Assembly (NCBI RefSeq): GCF_011040385.1
Contig: NZ_JAAIKB010000003.1
Coordinates: forward strand, 124,001 to 188,000
Source of the DNA: Falsiroseomonas algicola
GTDB lineage: Bacteria; Pseudomonadota; Alphaproteobacteria; Acetobacterales; Acetobacteraceae
DNA: 64,000 nucleotides
Direction: 5' to 3'
In this document: piece after piece, positions 36,509 through 46,618 of the stretch
How positions within the stretch are numbered: position 1 is the stretch's first letter
Layout of the letters: each line of letters starts with the position of its first letter
The notes under the pieces: model-generated
The model's input: only the letters and a program-made list of their open reading frames with translations
The model's database searches: none
Told to the model about the DNA's origin: nothing
Translations under genes and position numbers: made by a program

Positions 36509-37609
36509 TCAGTAGCCGCGATGCTGCTCCGCCAGCAGCGGGAAGGCAGAATGCACATGCGGCACCACCAGCGGCGCCACCGGGTGCAGCATGCTGCGGT
36601 CGGCGGCCGCGAAGCTGGTGGCGCCAAGCAGGCCGAGGCAGGTCTGCACCTCATCCTCCAGCAGTTCCAGCACGCGCCGCACGCCATCCTGCCCGGCCGC
36701 GGCCAGGCCGTAGCAGTAGAGGCGCCCGATGCCGACCAGCTCCGCGCCCAGGATGATCGCCTTCACCAGGTCGGTGCCGCGGCTGATGCCACCGTCCATC
36801 CAGACCCGCGCGCGGCCTCCCACGGCCTCCACCACCTCGGGCAGCACGGCCAGCGATCCGCGCCCGTGATCGAGCTGCCGCCCGCCATGGTTGGAGACGT
36901 AGACGACATCGATGCCGTGCTCGACCGCCATCGCCGCATCTTCCCCGGTGCCGATTCCTTTCAGGATCAGCTTCACGCCGGGATGCGCGGCGCGGACGCG
37001 GGCGATGTCCGCCCAGGAGAGCGCGGCCTGGTGGTTCATCCCCTCGCTGCGCGCCCGCCAATGCTTGACGAAGCGCTTGGCGATGTCGCGTTCGCGGCGG
37101 CTGTAATGGGCGGTGTCGACCGTGATGGCGAAGGCGTCGTAGCCGGCATCCATCGCGCGCTTGATGTGGCTGTCGATGAACTCCGGCCCGCCGCGGACAT
37201 AGAGCTGGAAGATCTTCGGCCCGTCCGGATTGGCCTGCGCCGATCCCTCCAGCCCCGGCTCCGTCACGCTGCTGACGATGATCGGCACGCCGAAGGCCGC
37301 CGCCGCGCGCCCGGCCGTCGCGGCGCCGCCCGGGTCGAAGCTGTCGAGTGAGCCCACCGGGGCGAGGGCAATGGGCAGCCGGATGCGCTGCTTGCCGAGG
37401 AAATCGCCGGAGCAATCCACCGTGCTGACATCCCGCAGCACCCGCGGCCGGAAGGCCCAGGCATCCAGCGAGGCGCGGTTGCGCTGCATGGTCGTCTCGG
37501 TCTCGGTCGCGCCGACCAGGTAGTCCCAGATATTGGCGTTGAGCCGCAGCTTCGCCGCCTTCACCAGTTCATGCAGCGTCTGGAACCGTTCCTGACCTTC
37601 GGCCGACAT
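36509..37609 (-). CDS. FMN-dependent alpha-hydroxy-acid oxidizing protein
   Basis: A 366-residue TIM-barrel flavoprotein of the lactate/mandelate/glycolate oxidase family. Seen: LPIALAPVGSLDSFDPGG (FMN site, about 78-95), the catalytic His in VSNHGGRQLDHGRGSL (about 242-257), the LILKGIGTGEDA Lys (about 219) and WMDGGISRGTDLVKAIILGA. It oxidises an L-alpha-hydroxy acid to the keto acid; electron acceptor and substrate are not evident. It lies alone between the glycogen operon and the BcsB-like gene, 54 nt after the glgX-malQ stop. Confidence 0.9.
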   Translation of the reverse strand: MSAEGQERFQTLHELVKAAKLRLNANIWDYLVGATETETTMQRNRASLDAWAFRPRVLRDVSTVDCSGDFLGKQRIRLPIALAPVGSLDSFDPGGAATAGRAAAAFGVPIIVSSVTEPGLEGSAQANPDGPKIFQLYVRGGPEFIDSHIKRAMDAGYDAFAITVDTAHYSRRERDIAKRFVKHWRARSEGMNHQAALSWADIARVRAAHPGVKLILKGIGTGEDAAMAVEHGIDVVYVSNHGGRQLDHGRGSLAVLPEVVEAVGGRARVWMDGGISRGTDLVKAIILGAELVGIGRLYCYGLAAAGQDGVRRVLELLEDEVQTCLGLLGATSFAAADRSMLHPVAPLVVPHVHSAFPLLAEQHRGY

Positions 37610-37663
37610 CGCGCATCGTCTCCCCCGTGAAGGGGGCAGTCTGCAACGCGACTGCGCCGCGGC

Positions 37664-40600
37664 CTAGCCGGGGCGGACGCCACGCAGGGTTGCGAGGATC
37701 GCCTGCGCGCGCGGCAGCGCCATCAGCGCCTCCGCGCCCACGGGCAGGCGCCGTCGCCAGTTCGGCCTCTCGCGGTCCGTCCCGGGCAGGTTCACCGCGA
37801 TGGTCTCCCCCGCCAGGTCCTCCGCCTGCACGAGCATGAGGGCGGAGGGCGTGCGCGCCACCAGGGCGTGGATGGCGGCGGCCAGCGCATCATCCATCGG
37901 CTGGTCCGGGCCCGCGCCGTCGGGCAGCAGCCCCTCCGCGTCCAGCAGGGCGCAGAGCGCCTCCCGCTCCGCGGCCCGGGTGGCGCGTTCGGCCGCGGGG
38001 TCGGCGAGCAGCGCCAGCGCCTCCCGCTCATCCAGGTCGGCGCCGCTCCAGAACCCCGCCAGCGTCGCCAGATCGTGGGTCGCGACGCAGGCGGCAGCGC
38101 GGGGCGGGTAGTGGGCGGGCGGACGGAAGCCCGTGCCCTCCTTCTCGAACCACAGCACGCGGTAGGAGAGGATGCCGGCGGATTGCAGCGCCTCCCCGAT
38201 TCCTGCCGGCACGGTGCCGAGATCCTCGCCCACCACCAGGCAGCGGGCGCGGGTGCTTTCCAGCGCGAGCTGGCCCAGCATCTCCTCGAAGGGATAGGCG
38301 AGGTAGGCGCCATCGCCGCCGCGCGCCCCGTCCGGCACCAGGAACAGCCGGCGCAGCCCGAGCACATGGTCCACGCGCAGCGCCGCGGCGTGGCGCATAT
38401 TCGCCCGGATCAGCCCCGCGAAGGCGGCGTGGCCGGTCTCCATGGCGTGGCGCGGGTCGGGCGGCGGCAGGGCCCAGACCTGGCCCTCCGCGCTGAAGGG
38501 GTCGGGCGGGGCACCCACGGAGAAGCCGGGCAGGAAGCGGCCATCGCCGGACCAGATCTCCGCGCCATCCGGCGCGGCGCCCACGGCCAGGTCCCGGTAG
38601 AGCCCGGCGCCCGCGCGCCCGGCTGCCGCCAGCTGATCATCGGCCAGGCGCTGGCAGAAGGCGGCGAAATCGATAGCATCCGCATGGCGCGCGGCGAAGT
38701 CGGCGACGCCGCTGTCGTCACCATGCCGCAGCCCGGCGGGCCAGCGGCGCGAGTCGCTGTGGCCCTCGGCCTCCGCGATCGCCGTCCAGGTGCAGAAGCG
38801 CGCCAGGGCCGAGCCGGGCAGGGGGAGGTCGCCGCGCGGCGAAGCCTCCCACGCCGCGCGCAGCACCGCGCGCTTGGCGGCCCAGACGGCGGCGTGGTCC
38901 ACGCTCTCGCCCCGCGCCAGCGCGGCGAAGATCTCGGCGTCGCCACCGGGAAGACCAGCGACGTCGATGAAGATGGGGTCGAGGAAGCGGCGGTCGCTGG
39001 GGTGGTAGGGGCTGGCCCGGCTGCGATCGGTGGGGATCAGCGCATGCGGCGGGCTGAGGCCGAGGAAGCTGGCGCCCTGCTCGGCCGCGGCGCGGGCCAA
39101 CGCGGCCACGGCGGAGAAGTCCCCGATCCCCTGGTCGGCCGCCCCTCGCAGCGCGTAGATCTGGGCTGCGATGCCGAAGCGCGGCCGGTCCAGCAGCGGC
39201 GGCAGGAAGCAGCGCGGGGGCGCGATGGTGATCAGGCAGCGCGACTCCGGCGCGGCCTCATCGAACAGCAGGTGCCGGCCTTCCGGCAGCGGCGGCAGCG
39301 CCACCAGCCGCTCGGCGGCCGCGCTGCCATCGGCGCGGATGAGGCGCCTCGTCTCCCCGTCGCCAGGCGCCACGGCCACCCGATGCTCGCTGCCATCCTC
39401 GCAGGCGATGCGCAGCATCACGGGCCGGTCGGCCAGCGCCATGGGCAAAGGCTGGCCTGGCCACAGCGTGACGGAAGGCGGCAGCGCCCGGGGGCGCGAC
39501 AGGCGGGCGAGGCTGTCCCGCATCGCCGCGCGGTTCCCGGCCGACAGCCCGAGTGCGCCCAGCAGCGCCTGCAGGGTCTCCACCGGCACCTCATGCCGCT
39601 GGCCGGAGATCTCGTGCCAGATCGGGTCGATCCCTGCCTCGCGCGCGAGATGGGCGAGCAGCGCGGGATCATCGGCCGGCGAGCGCGCGAGGATCGCCTC
39701 CTCCGCCAGCAGCAGCACGGCGCGTGCCGGCAGCGTCTCCGGCACCTCCGTCGCGTCCGGCGCGCTGCTGTCCACCAGCAGCCGCCAGGCGCGACCAGGG
39801 CGGGAAGGGGGCAGCGTGAAGGGCGCGGCATCGCCCGCATTCAGCGCCACCAGGCAGCGATCGGCGCCGGTCTGCAGCAGCGCGACCAGCGCGCGGCAGT
39901 CATGGTCTTCCCAGCGATCCATCGCCGCGCCATCCGGCCGCAGCCAGGCGACATCCGCGACGCCATCCGCATCCGCCACACCGGTCAGCGGCGCCGTCGC
40001 GTGCAAGGCGGGATGCGCCAGCCGCGCGGCCACCAGCCGGCGCGTGAACGCTGCCAGCCCCGCATCGGCGCCCGCCCAGTCGAACCAGCTCAGCGCGCTG
40101 TCCTGCGCATAGGCGTTGTTGTTGCCGCCCTGGCTGCGCCCGGCCTCGTCGCCCATCGAGAGCATCGGCGTGCCCCGCGCCAGCAGCAGCGTTGCCAGCA
40201 GCGCGCGCGCATCGGCCTGGCGGCGCGCCCGGATGGCGGGATCGTCGCTCGGCCCCTCCGCGCCATTGTTCCACGACTTGTTGTCGTCCGTGCCGTCGCG
40301 GTTGTCCTCGCCATTGGCGTGGTTGCGCTTGGCGGTGAAGCTCACGAGGTCCGCCAGCGTGAAGCCATCATGCGCCGTGACGAAATTGACGCTGTCCGCC
40401 AGCGAACGCTCGCGGAAGGTATCGGCGGACCCCGCGAGGCGCGTGGCCAGCGCGCCCACCATGCCGCTATCGCCCCGCCAGAAGCGGCGCACATCGTCGC
40501 GGAAGCGGTCGTTCCACTCCCCCCAGCCCGGCGGGAATTGTCCCAGGCGGTAGCCGTCATGGCCGATATCCCAGGGCTCCGCGATGATCAGCAGGTCGCG

Positions 40601-41683
40601 CAGCGCCGGGTCCTGGCGCATCGCCTGGATCATCGGCGCATCAGCGTCGAAGCCGTGGTCGCGCCGGGCCAGCGTCGTCGCCAGGTCCAGCCGGAAGCCG
40701 TCGAGCCCCGCCTGTTCCGCCCAATGCCGCAGCGCATCCATCGCCAGCCGCAGCCCCCAGTGGCGGTCGAGCGCCAGCGCATGGCCGCAGCCCGTGTCAT
40801 TGGCGTAGCGGCGCCGGTCATCGCCCCGCAGCCGGTAGAAATCGGCGTTGCCGAGGCCCTTCAGCGACAGCGTCGGGCCGAGTTCGTCACCCTCCCCGGT
40901 GTGGTTCAGCACCACATCCAGCACCACGGCGATGCCGGCGTCCTGCAGCGCGGCGACGGCGTCCCGCACCTCCGCCATGCCGCCCGGCGCCAGGCCGGGA
41001 TCGGGGGCCAGCAGCGCGGCCGGGTTGTAGCCCCAGTAATTAGCCAGGCCGAGCGGCGGAAGGTGCCTCTCATCCACCCAGGCCGCCGCCGGCAGCAGCT
41101 CCACGCAGGTCACGCCGAGGCCGCGGAGATGCGCGATCGCCGCGGGATGGGCGAGGCCCGCGAAGGTGCCGCGCAGCACCTCCGGGATCGCGGGATGCGT
41201 CGCCGTGAAGCCCTTCACGTGAAGCTCGTAGATCACCTGCGGCCCGCGCGGTGCATGGCGGCGGATGGGCGGCAGCGGCGGCGCCAGCACCGCCTTCGGC
41301 AGGAAGGGCGCGCTATCCGCGGCATCCGGCGCATCGCCGGTGTCGAACAGCGCCGGCGCCAGGGCGAAGCGGCGATCGATCTGCCGCGCCCAGGGATCGA
41401 CGAGGAGCTTGGCCGGGTTGAACCGGTGGCCGTTCCAGGGCTCGAAGGCCCCCTCCACGCGCAGCCCGTAGCGCGTGCCGGCGGCGATGCCCTCGACATG
41501 GCCGTGATGCACGGCGCCGTGCCGGCCAGGGAGGCGAATGCGGGCGATCTCGCGGTCCTGCGCGTCGAAGACGCAGACGAAGACCGCGGAGGCACCCGGC
41601 GCCGGCCAGGCGAAGTTCGCCCCGGTCTCGTCCAGCGTCGCGCCGAGCGGCTCGTGCGAACCCTCGGTTGCCTCAGCGCGCAT
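37664..41683 (-). CDS. glgX: Fusion of glycogen debranching enzyme GlgX and 4-alpha-glucanotransferase MalQ
   Basis: A 1339-residue two-enzyme protein. Residues about 1-665 are GlgX: a CBM48 start (GANFAWPAPGASAVFVCVFD), then the GH13 barrel with DGFRLDLATTL (nucleophile Asp, about 331), IAEPWDIG (acid Glu, about 367) and FVTAHDGFTL (about 440). Residues about 670-1339 are MalQ (GH77): ALRVDHVLGLRR (about 1103), VVGEDLGTVP (about 1149) and VATHDLATLAGFW (about 1203). Both catalytic triads are intact. The ATG at 41683 overlaps the glgA stop. The fusion would pass maltooligosaccharides from debranching to glucan transfer. Last gene of the glg operon. Confidence 0.92.
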   Translation of the reverse strand: MRAEATEGSHEPLGATLDETGANFAWPAPGASAVFVCVFDAQDREIARIRLPGRHGAVHHGHVEGIAAGTRYGLRVEGAFEPWNGHRFNPAKLLVDPWARQIDRRFALAPALFDTGDAPDAADSAPFLPKAVLAPPLPPIRRHAPRGPQVIYELHVKGFTATHPAIPEVLRGTFAGLAHPAAIAHLRGLGVTCVELLPAAAWVDERHLPPLGLANYWGYNPAALLAPDPGLAPGGMAEVRDAVAALQDAGIAVVLDVVLNHTGEGDELGPTLSLKGLGNADFYRLRGDDRRRYANDTGCGHALALDRHWGLRLAMDALRHWAEQAGLDGFRLDLATTLARRDHGFDADAPMIQAMRQDPALRDLLIIAEPWDIGHDGYRLGQFPPGWGEWNDRFRDDVRRFWRGDSGMVGALATRLAGSADTFRERSLADSVNFVTAHDGFTLADLVSFTAKRNHANGEDNRDGTDDNKSWNNGAEGPSDDPAIRARRQADARALLATLLLARGTPMLSMGDEAGRSQGGNNNAYAQDSALSWFDWAGADAGLAAFTRRLVAARLAHPALHATAPLTGVADADGVADVAWLRPDGAAMDRWEDHDCRALVALLQTGADRCLVALNAGDAAPFTLPPSRPGRAWRLLVDSSAPDATEVPETLPARAVLLLAEEAILARSPADDPALLAHLAREAGIDPIWHEISGQRHEVPVETLQALLGALGLSAGNRAAMRDSLARLSRPRALPPSVTLWPGQPLPMALADRPVMLRIACEDGSEHRVAVAPGDGETRRLIRADGSAAAERLVALPPLPEGRHLLFDEAAPESRCLITIAPPRCFLPPLLDRPRFGIAAQIYALRGAADQGIGDFSAVAALARAAAEQGASFLGLSPPHALIPTDRSRASPYHPSDRRFLDPIFIDVAGLPGGDAEIFAALARGESVDHAAVWAAKRAVLRAAWEASPRGDLPLPGSALARFCTWTAIAEAEGHSDSRRWPAGLRHGDDSGVADFAARHADAIDFAAFCQRLADDQLAAAGRAGAGLYRDLAVGAAPDGAEIWSGDGRFLPGFSVGAPPDPFSAEGQVWALPPPDPRHAMETGHAAFAGLIRANMRHAAALRVDHVLGLRRLFLVPDGARGGDGAYLAYPFEEMLGQLALESTRARCLVVGEDLGTVPAGIGEALQSAGILSYRVLWFEKEGTGFRPPAHYPPRAAACVATHDLATLAGFWSGADLDEREALALLADPAAERATRAAEREALCALLDAEGLLPDGAGPDQPMDDALAAAIHALVARTPSALMLVQAEDLAGETIAVNLPGTDRERPNWRRRLPVGAEALMALPRAQAILATLRGVRPG

Positions 41684-43115
41684 CGGCGATGGCGTCGCGG
41701 TACAGGGCCACGTAGCGCCTGGCCGACCGGGTCCAGGACACGTCGGTGGCCAGCGCATTCGCCTGCAGCCGCGCAAAGGCCTTGCGGTCCCGCCACAGCC
41801 CCGCCATGCGCCAGACCGCGGCTTCCAGCATCTCCCGCTGCACGGGCGCGAAATGCAGGCCGGTGCCGAGGCCCTGCGCCAGCGCCATCTCATTGGCGTC
41901 CACGACGGTATCCGTCAGCCCCCCGACATGCGCCACCAGGGGCACCGCGCCGTAGCGCAGCGCGCAGAGCTGCGCGAGGCCGCAGGGCTCGAAGCGGCTC
42001 GGCACCAGCACGACATCGGCGCCGCCATAGATCAGCCGCGCAAGCCCCTCGTCATAGCCGATCTCCGCGCCGATCCGGCCGGGATGCGCCCAGGCGGCGC
42101 CGCGCGCGCCATCCTCGATCCAGCGTTCCCCGGTGCCGAGCAGCGCCAGCTGCGCACCGCAGCCGAGGATGGAGGGGATGGCGCCCAGGATCAGGTCCAC
42201 GCCCTTCTGCCAGGTGAGGCGCCCGACGAAGCCCAGCAGCAGCGCGTCCGGGTTTTCCTCCAGCCCCAGGCGCCGTTGCAGCGCCGCCTTGTTCGCCGCG
42301 CGGCCCGCAAGCTTCGTCGCGCTGAAATTGGCGGCGAGGTGCCGGTCCTTCGCCGGGTCCCATTCGACGGTGTCGATGCCGTTGAGGATGCCGGAGACCG
42401 CGCCCGCGCGGCCGCGCAGCAGCCCGTCCAGCCCCATCCCGGCCTCCGGCGTACGGATTTCCGCGGCATAGGTGGGGGAGACGGTGGTGATGCGGTCGGC
42501 ATACCAAAGCCCGGCCTTCAGGAAGCCGAGCGCGCCGAAATACTCCAGCCCCTCCACCGACAGCGCCTGCGGCGGCAGGCCAAGACGCGGAAAGAGATCG
42601 AGCGGGAATTTGCCCTGGAACGCCAGGTTGTGGACGGTGAAGACGGAGGGCACGCGCTTCGCGCCGAAGCGGAGATAGGCCGGCGCCAGCCCGGCCTGCC
42701 AGTCATGCGCATGCACCACATCGAAGTTCAGCCCGCGCATCCCGCCCGTCGCGAGCAGGGAGGCGATGGCGCCGAGTGCCGCGAAGCGGAGCCCGTTGTC
42801 GCCCCACTCCCCGCCATCGGCGGCGAGGTACGGATTGCCCGCGCGGGCGTAGAGATGCGGCGCATCGATGGCGATGATGTCGAGCCCCGCGGCTTCTCCC
42901 CGCTGCAGCCGCGCAGGCCCGCCGAAGAGGTCATCGATCCGTCGCAGCGCCCGCCCGCCGCCGAGCGCCGCCATCACGGCGGGATAGCCCGGCAGCAGCG
43001 TGGTCACCTTCACGCCTTCCGCCGCCAGCGCCGCCGGCAGCGCGCCGGCGACATCGGCGAGGCCGCCGGTCTTGATCAGCGGCACGCATTCCGAGGCGAC
43101 GGAGAGGATCTTCAC
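41673..43115 (-). CDS. glgA: Glycogen synthase (ADP-glucose)
   Basis: A 480-residue GT5 enzyme. [13 protein letters not shown] (about 15-27) binds ADP-glucose; [13 protein letters not shown] (about 158) and the second-domain start [14 protein letters not shown] (about 293-306) are family marks, as is [20 protein letters not shown] (about 374-393). It extends alpha-1,4-glucan from ADP-glucose. The ATG overlaps the glgC stop by 4 nt and its stop overlaps the fusion gene start by 11 nt. Confidence 0.96.
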   Translation of the reverse strand: MKILSVASECVPLIKTGGLADVAGALPAALAAEGVKVTTLLPGYPAVMAALGGGRALRRIDDLFGGPARLQRGEAAGLDIIAIDAPHLYARAGNPYLAADGGEWGDNGLRFAALGAIASLLATGGMRGLNFDVVHAHDWQAGLAPAYLRFGAKRVPSVFTVHNLAFQGKFPLDLFPRLGLPPQALSVEGLEYFGALGFLKAGLWYADRITTVSPTYAAEIRTPEAGMGLDGLLRGRAGAVSGILNGIDTVEWDPAKDRHLAANFSATKLAGRAANKAALQRRLGLEENPDALLLGFVGRLTWQKGVDLILGAIPSILGCGAQLALLGTGERWIEDGARGAAWAHPGRIGAEIGYDEGLARLIYGGADVVLVPSRFEPCGLAQLCALRYGAVPLVAHVGGLTDTVVDANEMALAQGLGTGLHFAPVQREMLEAAVWRMAGLWRDRKAFARLQANALATDVSWTRSARRYVALYRDAIADAR

Positions 43116-44383
43116 GACGCCAGGCGATCCAGCATCGCCTGGGTGATGAGGCAGATGCCCTTCTCCGTCCGGCGGAAGCGGCGCGCATCCTCCTCGGGAT
43201 CCTCGCCGACCACCATGCCCTCGGGGATCTTCACGCCGCGATCGACGACGACATTCGTGAGCCGCGCGCCGCGCCCGACATCGACATAGGGCAGGATCAC
43301 CGCGCCATCGATCTTCGCGTAGCTGTGCAGGTGCACGCCGGTGAACATCAGCGACTTCCGCGCAATGGCGCCGGAGACGATGCAGCCGCCCGAGACGAGG
43401 GAGGTGATGGCCTCGCCACGGCGCCCGTCCAGGTCGTGCACGAACTTCGCCGGCGGCGTCACCTCGGCGTAGGTCCAGATCGGCCAGTCGCGGTCATAGA
43501 GGTCGAGTTCCGGCACCACGTCCGTCAGGTCGATATTGGCCTCCCAATAGGCATCGACGGTCCCGACATCCCGCCAATAGGGCTTGGATTCAGCGCGAGA
43601 CCGCACGCAGGACCGTTCGAAGCGATGCGCCACGGCCTTACCGTGCTTGACCAGGTAGGGAATGATGTCGTGGCCGAAATCGCGCTGGGAATTCGGGTCC
43701 GCCGCGTCGCGCCGCAATTGGTCGAAGAGGAACTTCGTCTCGAAGACGTAGATTCCCATGGAGGCGAGGGCCAGGTCCTCACGCCCCGGGATCCCGGGCG
43801 GGTCCTTGGGCTTCTCCAGGAAATCGACGATCCGTGCATCCTGGTCCACATGCATGACGCCGAAGCCGCGCGCGTCGAGGCGTGGCACGGCGATGCAGCC
43901 CACCGTGACATCGGCGCCGCTCTCCACATGCTGCTGCAGCATGTGCTCGTAATCCTGCTTGTAGATGTGGTCGCCTGCCAGGATCACCATGTGGCGCGGG
44001 GCCAGATCCTCGATGATGTCGATGTTCTGGTACACGGCATCGGCGGTGCCGAGATACCAGTTCGCGCCATCGCCGCGCTGGCTCGCGGGCAGGATGTCGA
44101 AGGTCTCGTTCCGCTCCGGCCGCAGGAAGTTCCAGCCGCGCTGCAGGTGGCGGATCAGGCTGTGCGCCTTGTATTGCGTGGCGACGGCCAGGCGTCGGAT
44201 GCCGGAATTCATGGCATTCGACAGCGCGAAGTCGATGATGCGCGACTTGCCGCCGAAATAGACCGCGGGCTTGGCCCGGCGGTCCGTGAGTTCCATGAGG
44301 CGCGAGCCCCGCCCGCCCGCCAGCACGAAGGCCATCGCCGTCCTCGCCAGCGGGGCACTCGCCTGGGTCCTGCTATTCGGCAT
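43112..44383 (-). CDS. glgC: Glucose-1-phosphate adenylyltransferase
   Basis: A 423-residue ADP-glucose pyrophosphorylase, the control point of glycogen synthesis. [20 protein letters not shown] (about 17-36) is the nucleotide loop, GTADAVYQN and [14 protein letters not shown] follow, and the C-terminal left-handed beta-helix starts near [13 protein letters not shown]. Residues for allosteric activation cannot be judged by eye. The ATG at 44383 overlaps the glgB stop; longer upstream frames are Arg-rich and lie inside glgB. Confidence 0.96.
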   Translation of the reverse strand: MPNSRTQASAPLARTAMAFVLAGGRGSRLMELTDRRAKPAVYFGGKSRIIDFALSNAMNSGIRRLAVATQYKAHSLIRHLQRGWNFLRPERNETFDILPASQRGDGANWYLGTADAVYQNIDIIEDLAPRHMVILAGDHIYKQDYEHMLQQHVESGADVTVGCIAVPRLDARGFGVMHVDQDARIVDFLEKPKDPPGIPGREDLALASMGIYVFETKFLFDQLRRDAADPNSQRDFGHDIIPYLVKHGKAVAHRFERSCVRSRAESKPYWRDVGTVDAYWEANIDLTDVVPELDLYDRDWPIWTYAEVTPPAKFVHDLDGRRGEAITSLVSGGCIVSGAIARKSLMFTGVHLHSYAKIDGAVILPYVDVGRGARLTNVVVDRGVKIPEGMVVGEDPEEDARRFRRTEKGICLITQAMLDRLAS

Positions 44384-46616
44384 CGCTCTCCCCTTTCTCG
44401 TCCTCCGGCGCCTCTTCCTCGGGCGCCGGACCCTCCGCCACCAGCCAGATGGTGCCGAGCGGCGGCACCGTAACCGTCGCGGAAGCAGGAAAGCCCTGGA
44501 AGGCCAGACGTTCCGCGACGACGCCACCGAGATTGCCGACGCCCGATCCGCCATACTCCGCGGCGTCGGTATTCAGCACCTCCCGCCAAACCCCGGCACG
44601 CGGCAGGCCGAAGCGCAGCCCGACATGCGGCACCGGCGTCATGTTGCAGATCATCGCCACCGGCGCGCCACCCTCTCCGTCAAAACGGAGCCAGGAAAAG
44701 ATCGATCGCGCCTCGTCATCCGCATCGATCCAGCGAAACCCCTCGGGCTCTGCATCCCTGGCGTGCAGCGCGGGCATCGACCGGTACAGCAGGTTGAGAT
44801 CGCGGACGAGCCGCTGCACGCCCTGGTGGGGGGCGAATTGCAGCAGCCACCAGTCGATCTCCCGCGCCTCCGACCATTCCCGCCACTGCGCGATCTCACC
44901 GCCCATGAACAGCAGCTTCTTGCCGGGATGCGCCCACATCATCGCGTAATAGGCGCGGAGCGTCGCGAAGCGCTGCCAGTCGTCGCCGGGCAGGCGCCCG
45001 AGCAGCGATCCCTTGCCGTGCACGACCTCGTCATGGCTGAGCGGCAGCACGAAATCCTCGGAGAAGGCGTACATCATCCCGAAGGTGATAAGCTTGTGGT
45101 GCCAGCGCCGGTGGATGGGATCGATCGCCACGTAGCGCAGCGTGTCGTTCATCCAGCCCATGTTCCACTTGTAGCGGAAGCCGAGCCCGCCCTTGGACGC
45201 GGGGCGGGAAACACCGGGCCAGGACGTCGCCTCCTCCGCGACCATGATGGCGCCGGGATGCTCCTCCTCCACCAGCGCATTCACCTGACGGAGGAACGCG
45301 ACGGCTTCGGGATTCTCCGTCCCGCCCTCCTTGTTCGGCGTCCACTCGCCCGGCGCGCGGCCGTGGTCGAGATGCACCATGGTGGAGACGGCATCGACGC
45401 GCAGCCCGTCCGCGTGGAACTCCTCCATCCAGTAGAGCGCGTTGGAGGCAAGGAAGGCCGCGACCTCCCGCCGTCCATAGTCGAAGACGGCCGTGCCCCA
45501 GGCGCGATGGAAGCCGCGCAGGGGATCGGGATGTTCGTAGAGCGTGCCGCCATCGAAGCGTGCCAGCCCATGCGCATCCTTCGGGAAATGCGCCGGCACC
45601 CAGTCCAGCAGCACGCCGATGCCCTGGGCGTGGCAGGCCGCGATGAAGCGCTTCAGACCCTCGGGGTCGCCGAGCCGCGCGGTCGGCGCATGCAGGCCGA
45701 TCGGCTGGTAGCCCCAGCTTTCGTCCAGCGGATGCTCCATCACCGGCATCAGCTCGATATGCGTGAAGCCCATCCAGGCGACATGCGGGATGAGGGAGGC
45801 GATGAGGTCATCCCAGTCGTAGAAGCGCTGGTCGGGATGCCGGCGCCATGACGGCGCATGAACCTCATAGATCGAGATCGGCGCGCGGCGCGATTGCGTC
45901 CCCGGCCGCGCGGCGACGAAATCCGCATCGTCCCACGCGAAGGGTGCGTCCGCCGGCACCAGCGACGCGGTCGAAGGGCGCATTTCCGCCGCGCGGCCGA
46001 AAGGGTCCGCCTTCAGCGGCTGCACCACGCCGTCGCGCGACAGGATCTCGTATTTGTAGGGCGTGCCGGCGCCGAGGCCGGGGATGAACAGCTCCCACAC
46101 CCCGCTGTCCACGCGCTTGCGCATGGGATGGCGCCGGCCATCCCAGCCGTTGAAGGCGCCGACGACGGAAACGCGCGCCGCATTCGGCGCCCAGACCGCG
46201 AACCGCGTGCCGTCCACGCCCTCATGCAGGGTGTGGTGCGCACCCAGCCGCTGGTGCAGCCGCCGATGCGTGCCTTCCAGCATCAGGTGGTCGTCGAGGG
46301 GGCCGAGCGTCTCCCCGAAGCGGTAGGGATCCTCGAACTCCCACGCGCCGCCATGGCGCTCGGCCCGCAGCCGGTAGCCGAAGGGCAGCGCCCGGCCGGG
46401 CAGCAACCCCTCGAAACACGCACCGTCGCGGCGGGGCAGGGGGGTGGCCGCGCTGCCATCCGCCGGCACCACCCACAGCGCCTCCACATCCGGCACCAGC
46501 GCGCGGATCACGAGGCCGCCCGGCGCCGCATGCGGGCCCAGCACGGCGAAGGGGTCGCCATGGCGCGCGGCGAGCAGGGCCTCCACGGCCCCCGGCGGCG
46601 CGCGCCAGGCCTCCAT
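44373..46616 (-). CDS. glgB: 1,4-alpha-glucan branching enzyme
   Basis: A 747-residue GH13 enzyme. An N-terminal CBM48-like region is followed by the barrel with [17 protein letters not shown] (nucleophile Asp), [12 protein letters not shown] (acid Glu) and [16 protein letters not shown]. It makes alpha-1,6 branches. The ATG at 46616 is used; a GTG at 46622 overlaps the glgP stop (GTGA) and is an equal alternative. The tail ([18 protein letters not shown]) is acidic and disordered. Confidence 0.95.
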   Translation of the reverse strand: MEAWRAPPGAVEALLAARHGDPFAVLGPHAAPGGLVIRALVPDVEALWVVPADGSAATPLPRRDGACFEGLLPGRALPFGYRLRAERHGGAWEFEDPYRFGETLGPLDDHLMLEGTHRRLHQRLGAHHTLHEGVDGTRFAVWAPNAARVSVVGAFNGWDGRRHPMRKRVDSGVWELFIPGLGAGTPYKYEILSRDGVVQPLKADPFGRAAEMRPSTASLVPADAPFAWDDADFVAARPGTQSRRAPISIYEVHAPSWRRHPDQRFYDWDDLIASLIPHVAWMGFTHIELMPVMEHPLDESWGYQPIGLHAPTARLGDPEGLKRFIAACHAQGIGVLLDWVPAHFPKDAHGLARFDGGTLYEHPDPLRGFHRAWGTAVFDYGRREVAAFLASNALYWMEEFHADGLRVDAVSTMVHLDHGRAPGEWTPNKEGGTENPEAVAFLRQVNALVEEEHPGAIMVAEEATSWPGVSRPASKGGLGFRYKWNMGWMNDTLRYVAIDPIHRRWHHKLITFGMMYAFSEDFVLPLSHDEVVHGKGSLLGRLPGDDWQRFATLRAYYAMMWAHPGKKLLFMGGEIAQWREWSEAREIDWWLLQFAPHQGVQRLVRDLNLLYRSMPALHARDAEPEGFRWIDADDEARSIFSWLRFDGEGGAPVAMICNMTPVPHVGLRFGLPRAGVWREVLNTDAAEYGGSGVGNLGGVVAERLAFQGFPASATVTVPPLGTIWLVAEGPAPEEEAPEDEKGESDAE

Positions 46617-46618
46617 GC

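Noticed and set aside
37868-42217. Very long open frame antisense to glgX-malQ (and similar ones at 47009-49222 and 52146-54911)
   Set aside because: The translations are rich in Arg, Gly, His, Gln and Ala with no domain, and they mirror codon positions of well-identified genes on the other strand; such frames are expected in high-GC DNA.
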